Shown here: in pieces, positions 34,601-46,174 of the stretch
Position numbering within the stretch: the first letter of the stretch is position 1
How the letters are laid out: the number at the start of each line of letters is the position of its first letter
DNA from: Tetragonia tetragonoides
Lineage: Eukaryota; Streptophyta; Magnoliopsida; Caryophyllales; Aizoaceae
Direction of reading: 5' to 3'
DNA length: 64,000 bases
Assembly (NCBI GenBank): GCA_038025085.1
Contig: CM076147.1
Span: 41,786,766 to 41,850,765 of the forward strand
Made by a program: the position numbers and the translations under genes
The notes under the pieces: generated by a model
The model's database searches: none
Seen by the model: the letters and a program-made list of their open reading frames with translations, nothing else
Told to the model about the DNA's origin: nothing

Positions 34601-37600
34601 TACAAGTCAAAAATACAGACTGCGAGGGTATAAGGTTACTACTGAAAGCAGCGGCAAAGTATTAGCAACTGTTGAGAAATAAAAGAAATTTCAGCTGAAC
34701 AAGACCATGGTGCATGAAAACTTACTCATGTGCAACTCTTTCAAAATTATAACCGTTTAGAACAAGGGCACCTTCACCATAGTCTTCCTCACCATCATCA
34801 TCCTGCTTAATGAGGTTTGTTGTTGGGCCAGATAGGAATTCAGGCCCCGTAGGTCTCATATGTGAATCTATCGAAAACTTGCGGACTGTTTTTGTTATGT
34901 TCAACCTGTTCTGCAAATCAAACATCATAGCCTTAGACAATTCAGGAAGTACTTACTTATAAGACCAGAAGGTAAACAAGAAGGATGATGAGTAATTATC
35001 AGGAGCAGAGTTACAAGGCTAGTCATAAATTAGGCAAGGGAGTGCATGACCTAAGCCTATGATTCCTTGGTAGCAAGTTGCTATCTGTTAGTTTGCATTT
35101 TTGAGAATTCAAGTTCTTTACATCCAGCGTGATCATTTTCAGAGCTCTTTTGGTATAGAAGTTCTTTTTGTTTAGCGTGTTTTTGCAAAGTTGTGCCTGT
35201 TTATAAAATTTCATGTGTTTGCTGTTAAAAAAAACAAAGGATAATAAGCAATCAGACACAGAACATAAAAAATTTGTCCACCATTACAATAATCAAAGAA
35301 AAAAAGGGGGGAGACACTGCGCAACGCAACAATAGCATAATCCAGCACTACAAATAATTATTAATAATAAAGAATTGCACTTGTAGTTGTAGGAGCTACA
35401 TAAATTGTTTGTATCAAGTTGTAGCAATCGCAAAAGTCGTTAATAAGAAATATCCTGCATGCCATAAACGATGTGACAGAAGATTTGTTCGTGAAAATTC
35501 AAACACTCCATTGATCATCTCTTTTGAAGGTAAATAACGATAAACAAAGGATGAGAGAATAAGCTACAACAGGCATAACAGTGAACAGTCCACAAGGAAA
35601 ATCACAAATGGGTAAAAGAAAAAGGAAAAAAATGTTTCACTCCAGCATACTACCTACAGTAAAGCTCAAATTTTAGATCTATTGGACATTATAACTCACC
35701 CTTTATTCCTCAATGCTAATTTTTCCCAAAAGTATAACAGTCTTCTTTCCACTAAATGGTCCCAGAAATTCTTGAAATCAGATGGCAATTCACAAACCAG
35801 AAGTCCTCTCAAGAGCAGAAACAGAGTTATGTGAGAATTGACAGTTGGCAAGCACCAGTAGCCCCACCTAGGGGATTTTACAGAAAAAATACTCTACTAC
35901 TGTACAACTCTACAAGTAAATAAGACAGTTGCTCTATTCTCAGTTACAACTCAGAATCCAGGAGAAAAAGACCTTTGCTTGACCAAAGGTAATTTGATCC
36001 TTGCGCAAAATATTTTAAGTCAAGATATCTGTTCACAGTTGTCCTATAGACCTATAGCAGAACAGAAACTGTTTTGCCCTGGGAAGTGATTTTTCACCAA
36101 AAGACAACTAATGTCAACAGAGAATAGAAGTATAATTGATAGAACACCGAACATGAGAAGAAACATGAAGCAATCTTCATTGTTGCATTCATATAGCTAA
36201 ATAAAGCATGATCTGAAATTCATAAAGCATTAGGATGATAGTCATTACCGTTCCCAGCACATCACTCACGTCCACTGAAGCAAATTCACATGAAAGTGCC
36301 GGAAAGCTACAAAAGGGATTTATAAAACATGTCAGCAATAGAATTGCTACTTAGAATCATGAGAACATAAAAGGTTGAGTTGAAGAAGAGGGAAAGGGGA
36401 TGTGCTGGCAACAGAAATTAAGAGGTTAAAGACATCAAGTAACCAAAAAATGAAACAGCTGCATACAAAAGGACACTGGCAACTAAGTAGTAAGGACAAG
36501 AACAGAAACCTTAACAGGAAAATCCACTGAACAGTATACCAGTAACAGTTGGGGGGGGGGGAGGCTGAAACGGAATCCACAGAAGACAAATGCAGATAAT
36601 GACATTGTATACCAATTTATCAAAAAAAGAACTAAAACAATTACATTATATACCCAGAAAAACTCAGGCCAGCAACTATATTGCTTAATGCAGTGAAAGG
36701 TTGTGCTTCTCACATGTCAGTATGTCACAGTAGGTCTTTGGGAAACGGCGCAAACCTCATTGCGACGAGGAAACTGTATTGTCTTTCACCAGATCAATAA
36801 AAAATGAAAAGAGGGGGGCAGGAGGTAAGAGCCCATTGCTAGTATACACAAACTACCACGGTGGTGGTTCGGTGGCCAAACACCATTTAATTATCATACA
36901 CCTACAGATCTCTCTCTCTCATAAAGTCCTTCAATCCCTAAACATTCAACACTCTTATCCACCATAGAAGACCTTAACAAGCAACACCTTAACAAGAAGG
37001 GTTGTGGGAAATGATGGGGATAAGATGCTGAGAACTCGCCAACTGACAGGTAGTGGTGCAGTTTACTCGCTTTGGTTTATTAACCTTAACCTGATTGATG
37101 AACTGTTTACCAACCTGGAAAGCTTATGGGTTCAATGAGAAGAATGCCAGGTCAATTGAGGAGTTCTATTTTTCTATGGAACACAATTGAGAGAACAGCA
37201 GTCTGAGTTTTCCGACTTATTTTCTGTTGCTGACAAGTGCACCTGATTAGTTTTCTTCTCTATGACCCATTGAGCAGTTCAAGGGACAACGTTTACTCTT
37301 ATTGGTGGAGAGCAAGGCTTGAGAGCACAAAATGCGGAAAGGATAAGGACTTTCAGCTCTGTCTTCTCATTGCTGAAAATGGCTGCTGAGCATAATGCTA
37401 TCCAAACTTGCACTCTGCTTACTCCTGCTGAGTCTACTCAACAAGTTGGTCATATCTTGTTCAGAGGCAAGGAGGATGAGGAGTGTGCTCAGAACCATGT
37501 CGTACAACTTGGGTTTTGAAGATGGATGACCACTACGAAAAGAATTAAGACCATTTATCCCAGGTTTATTCCAGGACGAAAAACTGGAACAGGTAGTTTG

Positions 37601-40600
37601 AGAATTAACTAATTAAAAACAGGCGTCAATTATGAGGGCAATGGAAACGATTCCTTAAGAAGATTTCACTTCCTCTGCTTTTTCGATTTTATATTTTGGG
37701 GAGAGCTTGTCCACTGCTTCTAATTCTTCTTTCCCACTTAAAATTTCTATTTCTTGATTGTCATCTATAAAATCATGGTCACCTGTTTCAGGGTTATATT
37801 ATGAGGCAGGTTGTTTAGGGTTTTAAGACATGAAGTTGTCCTTCGAAATCATACAAGTAACAAGCAGCATTGTTTCAGCTTCCATTGCTACTTCCTTTAT
37901 GCATTTCAAATTTTTAATAAAAGTAACACCTCAAACAAGTAATTAAGGAGCACTACCACTTTTGAAAAACAACAGACGAGGCAACTTCTTACACCTTAAA
38001 CCACACATGCACACTGCAGGTATTGCACATTAACACCATGACGCGACAATTCTATTTATTAAGCGTTAGGAGAAGTACATATGAGAAACTTTATACACTG
38101 GTGTGTGGGGCCTAAAAACTTTTAAAAGAAGCATTCTAAAACAAGAAGTATACAGCAAAATATATACTACAACTGTAGTGCAATGGAATTGTCTTGCATT
38201 ATACTCCCCTAAAGAAGCAGTTATAGAGAAGGGATCACATGAAAGAAGACGCTGATTAATGGAAATGGAGACTGCAATATTCTACCTCATATTGAAATCA
38301 ATGCGTAAGAACTCCCCATCAGGACTCTTATCAACCACGACGGAGGTCGAGGTGCTCAGAGACAAGTAATTACTTAGCTCCTGCAAAGATATCATCCAAA
38401 TTACCAAATACAGCCATGCCACCATAAAGAATGCTACTAACAGCTTGTGTTAAGTGAGGGGCAAAACATAATAATATAAGAACTGAAACTAGCAGGATGA
38501 CCTTTCGCGAAATACTGTCTTAAACAGAAATTGACGAAAATGCAATCAAGGAATGCCAGTTCTATAGAACAGTAGAAAATGGAATGTGCATTATAAAAAT
38601 TGAAAATATACCAAAAAAAGTATAGTATGGGTTTTAAACTTAGCTAATATGACTTTTCGAAAAATAAAAATTTAAAAAACGATAACAATTTTTAGTTTCC
38701 TTTTAGCTCTCGTATAAATACGGGACGAAAAAGCAGGGAAACAAAATCTCTCTTAACTCTCCTTTGAAAAGCGAAAAAGTTTCCTCCCCCTCTTGACCGG
38801 ACCAGGCGGTCCCCAATCCTCGCCAGATCGCCCCCAAACTTTATTTTTTAGATTCTCCCAACTTTATTTTCTTAATTCCTTAAGAACCCCCCCCCCCCTC
38901 TAGGAAAAAAACTTTAAAAAGCAAGATCAAATATCAGAAGACATATGATCCCCAATGTTACGGTCTCTGTTATCATTCTCAGTTATCTCTCAAGTCTTTT
39001 TGGTAATCAAAGTTTAAAAGCCTCATCACGCTTATGTTGTCTTCACCACATTATTTGATGGCTCAATTTATAGGTCTTGGGTTTCAAAATGTAAAACTTA
39101 GATCAGATCTGAACATTTTGGGCTTCATTGGCTGGTGACGAGGTCAAAGGCTCGTGAGTTAAAAGTTCTTGGAAGTGGGTGAGCACTTCCACAGCCATCT
39201 CTTAGCGCAATTTTTTCAACCGGGAATGTTTTGCCTATCTTTGGAACATTTTTTACTCATTTAGGTGCATCTCTACATGCTTTTATTTACAAAGCGTTTC
39301 GGAAGGGGCAAAAAGGACCTACCAGGCTTTTCTGAGCTTTAAAGATTATATCAACCAAGAAAACAGTTGTATGTCAGAACTAAGAAGTGCCTCCTATTAG
39401 AGTTGGCCTTGTTTGAATACTTAGCATCAGGTTCTCCTTACACAAGGGAAGCATGTCCAAGTCGAAGCCCCACCCATGCACACCCCCTTTCCCCCCAAAA
39501 AAAAGAAAAAGATAAAAGAAATTTGCACATATCATTTTTGGGAAGTTGAATAAGTTTATGATTTTCCCAAAGCAACAACAATGAAGCATGTCTGAGCAGG
39601 CACAGTTTAACACATTGAGTGCATAGCTGCTTCTTTTTTTTCTGATGCGACGGACACGTTGATTGCATTATGCATATGACTAAGAATACTACGCATGCAA
39701 TACTTACCATGCCAAATAAAAAGATCATACAGAAGGCAGCAAGGAGGGACAATCCTGCCCCTGACAATGATGCTTCTGTTAGATCTCTCGGAATTTTTCT
39801 GCATAAAAAAAAAAAAAGAAGGATATCAATTAGCAATTTAGCATAAATGAAGAACGTATCAAATAAACATATCAGCACCATCCTAAAACTATGGTAACTG
39901 GGTCATCATAAATTACTGTTTGCTCTTCTATGCATACCAACTGACATAGCAAGCTGCCAAGCTCCACAAATACAATGATTGTATTCTTCGAATGCCCAAT
40001 CAACCCCCCCCCCCCAACCCCAATCAATGACATAAATGGAAATTTTCCAAAAAGACACTCGTGGATAGGCATATAAAAGGTACAGAAAATCTACACTACC
40101 AGAGGCAAGGTTGATATAATAAGCACATTAAACATAGAGCTGTGGAACCTTTGCTCGCTTGTGGTAATTGGTGAAGGGGTGGAGAAGGGTCAACAGAACA
40201 CCACAACCCTGCATGCCTATAAGACTATAAACACTTTAAAGGCTCTTTCATTTAGACTTCTTCAGGTCCGCCTCAGATACAGGTACGTTGTACGTAAACC
40301 CCAGAAGTGGTAAGCTAAGCAACATAACCTTCCACCAATACAACTATAATACTACGTGACTACCTCAGAAATTATTTGGCACACTGCACTATTCTTTCTC
40401 AGTTCCTCTTTGTTGCCAGCCATTAACATGGATGAAGTTCCAGTTGAAAGTAATACGGGGAAGAACAGTCCTTAGAACAAAAACTTATGATTATTAAGAT
40501 GATGAATGGATCATCATGTGCTGAGCTTGGCGAAGAACATGTGAAGGTATTATGCTTTCTAGACAGACGGTTATAATAGTTTCTGGAAAGCTAACATAAA

Positions 40601-43191
40601 AGAGGAGTTAGACTATTGCAGTTCAACTACAACTGCAGGGTAGCCTACTAGGGAATAAAAAGAGAAGGTTACTCCAAAGTACCACATGTGAGGAGTTGCT
40701 GTCCATTTCTTCTTCAATTCTATAATATTGATATCATTCTAAACAGCTCAACTTCAAAGGACCAAATATGCTTAACCATAGGCCTTGGCCCTTGAGCACC
40801 ACTACTTGATTTGTATTCTCAAACTATTACTCAGTTTGATCTCATTTAAATTGACTAAAGAAAAGAAAAACATCATGCCTTAGGCAGTTAGGCTTACCTG
40901 GTACTAAAAGGACTTGGCTGGGTGCCACATAAAGGTTACAACACGCTTTTCCAAAACACAACCGTAAAGTTCTTGGAAAGCCAGAAAAAAATGCACAATC
41001 GAGGCACTAAACAATCTCAAATCCCAATTTGACTCTGATTGTTGGTCCTCTCTTTTCATCGGTAACCAAGTTCAACTCTTTCTTCTCACATAATGAGACC
41101 CACAAGGGCACAATCTCTTAATTATGATGGAAAACCACCAATTTTTTCCAAAAGGTATCAAAGGTCCTCTATAAATCCAAAAGAAGAAACACTCATCTAA
41201 TTAAACGATTTTCATAGTGCCAAAACCTTGGCTCTGTTTGGCCAGCTGGAAAATATTTTTTAACCATTCAACATAAACTTTTTTTTACGCTTTTTCGTAA
41301 TTGATTATGAAAAAATTATAGTTTAAAATGCATTTTCTTACATGGGGTTATGAACATGACCCCTTTGGAGGAGGAGATGTACAAGTGATTTGGCTTGAAC
41401 TTGAAATAAGGTGGAGTGTCACTAAAAACTAAGGCTATGGTTGGCACAAACCACTAGCTTTTCACAGCTTGAAACTTGCAACTAGTGTCAATTTCTCACT
41501 ACTATTAAACAGTCTGGCAGATTACTTATTATAATTTGCAGCTACATCTACATCTAATTTTGTGAAAGCTACCATACTAGCTTTCACCTGCAGGCTGGAG
41601 CTACAGCTACAACTAGTTTATTAGCCGGAACTACTTAACGTAAATACAGAATTACTAAACGCAAATACTTTTGTCACAATTTTTCCCAAAAACCCTTTTA
41701 TTTTGAAACACTATTCTATCTCTCTCCCCACCTTGTTCTTCTACCTCTCTAATGTTTCTATTATCTTAAATCATCATGGACGAAATCGGTCAATGTGAAC
41801 AATTGAAATTTATAACGTTTGTAATTGACAATTCATCTAAAGTTGCAGTTTCATTTCGTTTTTCCAATCAATTCATTTTTAGTTTTTTCTAAAAAAAAAA
41901 TTAAACTTAGGGTTTGTGGGTTGCTTGGGGGAGAGACAAGATAATGGCTGGGAAGCGGTGGTGGGGCACTACAGGGGTTCCTGTCTAACGACAACCCCGG
42001 TGGAAAGTCGGATAGTGGGTCAAGTGGTCAAGTCCTGAGCGGTGTGATACGCCTACAAACTGTGGCCTTCGGCAAACGATGCCGAAGCCTTCAATCACCG
42101 AAAATTGCAGGTACTGAGAAGGTGGGCTGAAAGCATGGTGCTTTGAATGAAATACAGATCAACCGCCCATCCATTTCTAAATCAAGAATTTATGATGCAA
42201 ATCCACTATGAAGGAATTGGGTGTATCGTATATATGATTTGCAGTTGGAATGAATAAATGGAAGCTGTCATTGACATTCAAGCAGAGAAGAGACAGTTAA
42301 GGAGAAAGGGTGGGCAAGGAGGGATATGCTAGGGGTATATTGGGGAAAAAAACTCGCGTTAAGTAATTTTGCAATCCCCTTATTAGCACTCGTAGCAATT
42401 TAACTGTTTTCTACTAATTTCTTTCCTCTTTTAACATTTGACAGCTATAGCTATAGCTAATTTTGCCAAACATAGCCTAAGATTCCCCACCTCAAAAGTG
42501 GAAAGTATTTTCCCTGACAGGAAAAAAAATCGAGAAAATATTCTCCACTAATGGACTGATTATGTACCATTGGAAGTGAAAATGGAGGATCACTTCCATC
42601 TAATCAAGCAATCCATCATGACTTCCAAAGGCTCCAAAATCAATTCTTTATCTCACAGGTAAATTATCATGTAATTGCATCTACTATTGCTGATGTAGTA
42701 TGGCTAATAGGGATATGCATCTCGTAAAACAAAAGACCTCTTAATTAAGGTTCACATTTGCAATGTAAGTGGCAAAGTGACAAACAATAGCATAGTATTC
42801 AATAGCCAGAACTTCAAAAGCATGATTTCCGTGACAATTGATGATTCCAACTATGAATTTGGGAAGATTTATACAAACTGTAACAACAATGATGATTGAT
42901 GAAATATATAATCAATTAATCATTAAACACAATGCAAAGAACTTCAATTTGAGCCAAAATATTTAAAAAATAAAATAATTTCAATGGTCAATTTCAATCA
43001 TCAACTACAGTTAGTCCAATGCCTATAGTAAGATACATTTCCTCCAATTATTGGCATCATCACGAAACTAAAAACAAAACAAACGGAAAATAATTCAATT
43101 ATACTATGCAATCAAATTGAAATGCAAGAGAGAGAGATAGGGGATCTGACCGATAAAAATCGACGGATTTGAGCTTGCCGGAGGAAATCAT
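28673..43191 (-). CDS. PDIL5-4: Protein disulfide-isomerase 5-3/5-4-like, 15 exons, 482 aa
   Basis: Exons from the 5' end: 43151-43191, 39708-39798, 38286-38380, 36249-36306, 34726-34910, 34485-34542, 34105-34145, 33893-33967, 30949-31005, 30528-30594, 30258-30404, 29801-30025, 29029-29181, 28843-28920, 28673-28750. They total 1449 nt, all with GT-AG ends, and stay in frame. The protein starts MISSGKLKSVDFYRKIPRD. A membrane helix at about 28-50 (LSLLAAFCMIFLFGM) is followed by an ER-lumenal part, a thioredoxin domain with active site CYWS (Cys170, Ser173), the COPII/ERV-type domain (MNMSHVVSHLSFGKK; HYLQVVKTEV; KFHFELSPMQV), and a second helix (HFITNVCAIIGGVFTVAGIL) before the C-terminus KVELGKNI. 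The length matches Arabidopsis PDI5-3/5-4. CYWS lacks the second Cys, so a full dithiol exchange is unlikely; as I recall, many plant members share this. The exact paralogue (5-3 or 5-4) is not certain. The 5' leader carries (CT)n. Confidence 0.93.
32101..32378. mobile_element. MITE in PDI intron 8
   Basis: The ends are inverted repeats of about 32 bp with a few mismatches: GCTACACCTAGGAGTAGCCA at 32105 onward, and the complement of GCTACACCTAGGTGTAGGCA ending at 32375. ACTACACCCACCTACCTTTT occurs twice inside the left half (near 32130 and 32175). The centre is AT-rich and non-coding. I found no convincing target duplication, so the superfamily is open. Confidence 0.68.
34302..34459 (+). mobile_element. 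tRNA-derived SINE in PDI intron 5
   Basis: Pol III promoter boxes are clear: box A TAGCTCAGCTGG near 34315 and box B GGTTCGAGTCC near 34360. The 3' part (GGTTTGCCTAGTCGTTAACT, GGATTAATC, GGATACCCATGTTATCTAC) resembles the Au-type SINE body as I recall it. Direct repeats GAAAGTTCGAGGGGGT (34286-34301) and GAAAGTTCAAGGGGGT (34460-34475) flank it, a 16-bp target duplication with one change. It is not a tRNA gene: no cloverleaf can be closed and the sequence runs on past the tRNA part. It lies antisense to the host gene. Confidence 0.87.
41433..42477. mobile_element. PIF/Harbinger-like non-autonomous element in PDI intron 1
   Basis: It begins GGCTATGGTTGGCA and ends in the complement of GGCTATGTTTGGCA, and is flanked by TAA on both sides (41430-41432 and 42478-42480). 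GGCNNTGTTTGG ends with a 3-bp TWA duplication fit PIF/Harbinger. Subterminal sequences are also inverted and AGCTATAGCTATAGCT-like. The centre (41920-42150) is GC-richer and contains GGCCTTCGGCAAACGATGCC and similar words; it may be captured host DNA. No transposase. Confidence 0.7.
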
Positions 43192-43271
43192 GATTTAAGC
43201 GAAAATAAATATAATTATGAAATGTCGGTGTAAGAGAAATTCGCAGGTGATAATTAAATCGATTTGGGATC

Positions 43272-43275
<4 letters not shown>

Positions 43276-43324
<49 letters not shown>
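43276..43324. repeat. (GA)n microsatellite in the PDI 5' leader
   Basis: About 24 GA units, 85 bp upstream of the PDI ATG. On the gene's strand it is (CT)n. Confidence 0.95.
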
Positions 43325-43327
<3 letters not shown>

Positions 43328-43689
43328 GCCTTTAGTAACGAGAACTCTGCTCCGTCTCACTCTTGTCAAACGAATGTCAAAGAGGTAGGTAGCGGGTCTG
43401 GTCTGGTTGAGCGCAATTTATTTACTTGCAATTCGCAAAAGCATAATGGATTGCTTCTACAGTAATCCCTAAATCTAGATAGTCCAAACTCCAAACACCT
43501 CTCTTTTTGCTTCCCATCCAATTTTTGCACCTTATTGAAGGGCTTATACTCCACCCCAAAAATAAAACAAAACAAAAAAAATAATACTGGCAATTTGGGG
43601 GTTGGCAACTTGGTATGATATGGTATGTGCCTAAGAATACAAAATAGTTCCTCTCAAAAAAAAGAATACAAAATAGTTTGCCATAATTA

Positions 43690-43818
43690 CTAACGATGTA
43701 TTAATCTAGTGGTTAAAATTGACGTATTTGGTATATTAGATCAGATATTCGAATCTCACATCCCCGTATATGTACTATTGTGGCATTTGTGCCTCATCTA
43801 AACCCCAAAAAATGGTTA
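43690..43818 (+). mobile_element. Short tRNA-derived SINE
   Basis: Box A-like CTAGTGGTTAAAATTG and box B-like ATTCGAATCTC are followed by CACATCCCCGTATATGTACT, a common plant SINE body. GCCATAATTA (43680-43689) and GCCACAATTA (43819-43828) flank it, a 10-bp target duplication with one mismatch. Box B is slightly decayed, so this is likely an old copy. Confidence 0.62.
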
Positions 43819-45848
43819 GCCACAATTAGGTACATTTTTATAGGTAAAAAAAATTAAACCTAGCAGATTAGCAACTCTTATAACCATATTAGATCAATTA
43901 ATGAGTTTTAGTGCAATTATTCAATAATCTTGTATGGGTTACCAACCTACCAAGTCTAATCGTGAATGTATCATTATATTATATGGGGTAATTGATGTCG
44001 ATGAACACTCTTCCTCTAAGTTTGAGAGCAAATCCTCTTTGTTGTGAAAATAATAGCGAAATACTAGTTCTCTAAAAATACACCCTTATATTAGAGGGGT
44101 GTGTTTTTTACTGATAGATTGAGGGGTGCGTTTTTCAAGTTTAAAAGCTTAAAGGAGATAGTTAGAGAAAGTAAGGGACAACAAAGAATATAAACTGCAA
44201 ATGATCCATTCACTAAGAGTTCTCTTGTCATCCAGGTCATACGGGCACATTCACTAGCAGTTTTGCCCTCTATTACTCATCAATCAAATTGTACCCCTTG
44301 ACTACTTTCTATCGCCTCTCCTAATTCGATGAATTGAAGTATTAGTTATAGAAAAATATGAAAGTTGTTTTGCATTGCTTGGTTGTTGATATTTGGCAAT
44401 TATTCAGTAGCTAATGGTTTACAATGCTTTAGCTTGATACGGAATAAAATGGAATAATGAATATTTGGCATGTTGATTTGAGGTTTTGCAAATACATGGA
44501 TACCATAGAAAACAAAGTAATTTGTTATGCCTTGTTGAACAAAGTAATTGACCTTTTGGTTCAAATTACTTAAAGTTTCGCAGGAAAAATAGTCAAACAT
44601 ATATCTAAATTGGTTTTACGGATTAACAAGTTTTATGAGATAAATATTATATTATTTGTGAAATATTAGATATCTTTAGGGTAGAAAACCATTTTGAGAA
44701 CCTCATCCTTTTTTGTTTATATGTTCATTTAGGAGTGAAAGCAACCAAATGCTCACATGAAATTTTGGGGTTTTGTTCACAATCTGGTTAGAGCAGTTCA
44801 CAAATTTGGTTAGACAGTTCCTCGAACACATATGCCCAATATTGAAATTGACAGGTTGAGTTCCACCAAAAAAAAAGAAGGACCAAAGTTAAAACACTAT
44901 AATTACAACATATGCAATAACAAAATAGTCATTGAAATTGTCTCCATGAGTACTCCTTATACCAGGTCGAAAAATAATAGTCAAAATTGAAATGGATTTC
45001 TAACCAATTTCCATATAGTTGATTTTAGGTCTAACCAGGTTTAGAGCCAAAATCAGATATCTAAGTCCCGTTCTCACCCCTACACATATCATATGCAAGT
45101 CAAATATTGATTAATCGTCAACATTATTTTTTCCTTTTTTTTTTTTTTTTATTGATTTCAAGTTTAGATGTTTTGTGTGTTCAATTTGTTTGGTAAATAG
45201 TTAGTAATATTATTTGTTGGCCGTCCACGTGATACAACCATAGTTTTATAATTATAAGAAAAAACTATGGTTTCATAAACTATTTTTTTTTTCCCATAAG
45301 AAAGAATTTTACAAGTTATACATTCATCTTTCTTTCTTTTTTTTTTTTTTTTTTAAGAAAGGTGTACATTCATCTTTCAGTTGTTGCCTACATAATTACA
45401 AAGTATTTCCTTCTTTTGGTGTCCCATTCACAGCTCAAGCTACTCAATATCGTATGACTTTTCTATTAATGAAAATTTCCTATTCCCCTCTAAAAAAAAA
45501 AAACAAAACAAACAACTCAGGCTACTCAGCAATCCAGGGTCAAAGTCGTCACTCCTGTCACTTCAATTTCATCTCATTCCTCTCTCTTTTCGCATCCTCC
45601 TGCATCTCTTCTTCTCTTTCCACCCTGTGTACAAACTTTGTTCGATCTACCAAACCCAAATTGAATTTAGGAAAAATTGAAAAGAGGTGCATTTCCCTTG
45701 TCCATTTTATCTTTCCGAAATTTTCTTTTCCAACTTGATCTGCTGTTTCTCTCATCTTTCATCTAATTTCTTCATCTTCTTATCAATCTATATCTTCCAC
45801 AGACCTTGTTTGAGTCATAGCAAGCTCTTGCTGGCTTTTTTAATCCCT

Positions 45849-46167
45849 GTAAGTTTCACTTTATTTCTCTATCTTTAGCAATCTGCAATTTTAATACTTG
45901 GGTGTTAGATTACAATCTATTTTGTCATTTGCTTCATTTTGCTTACCTTAGTAGCTAATCAAACTGTTGCATGATTGGTTTTCTATGGGCTTTAGTTCAT
46001 TTATTTCATATAAATTTGTAGGACATGAAATGGGCACTGATTTTTTTTGGTTGGGTCATTTAAAAGTTGTATTTTTTATTATGATCTTAAAATGTAGGTC
46101 TTTAATTGTGGTGGGGACTCTTACATTTTTATCTGGGTTTGGAATTTTCATCCCTTTCGTCTTGCAG
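45849..46167 (+). other. SEC10 5'-UTR intron
   Basis: Donor AATCCCT then GTAAGT at 45849 and acceptor CTTGCAG ending at 46167, eight bases before the SEC10 ATG region (GAAGGAG then ATG at 46175). The preceding leader exon (roughly 45550-45848) is pyrimidine-rich. Confidence 0.72.
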
Positions 46168-46174
46168 GAAGGAG

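Larger units (their letters stand above)
43192..46174. other. Divergent intergenic region between the PDI gene and SEC10
   Basis: It contains the PDI leader at the left, a SINE (43690-43818), poly-T runs near 45130 and 45335, and the SEC10 leader at the right. The two genes point away from each other, so both promoters are here. I see no single convincing TATA box for either. Confidence 0.6.

Noticed and set aside
37019..37560. Apparent coding-like stretch in PDI intron 3 (66-codon frame and neighbours)
   Set aside because: No family resemblance I trust, no splice pattern, and the frame is short. Could be a retro-inserted fragment but not supportable.
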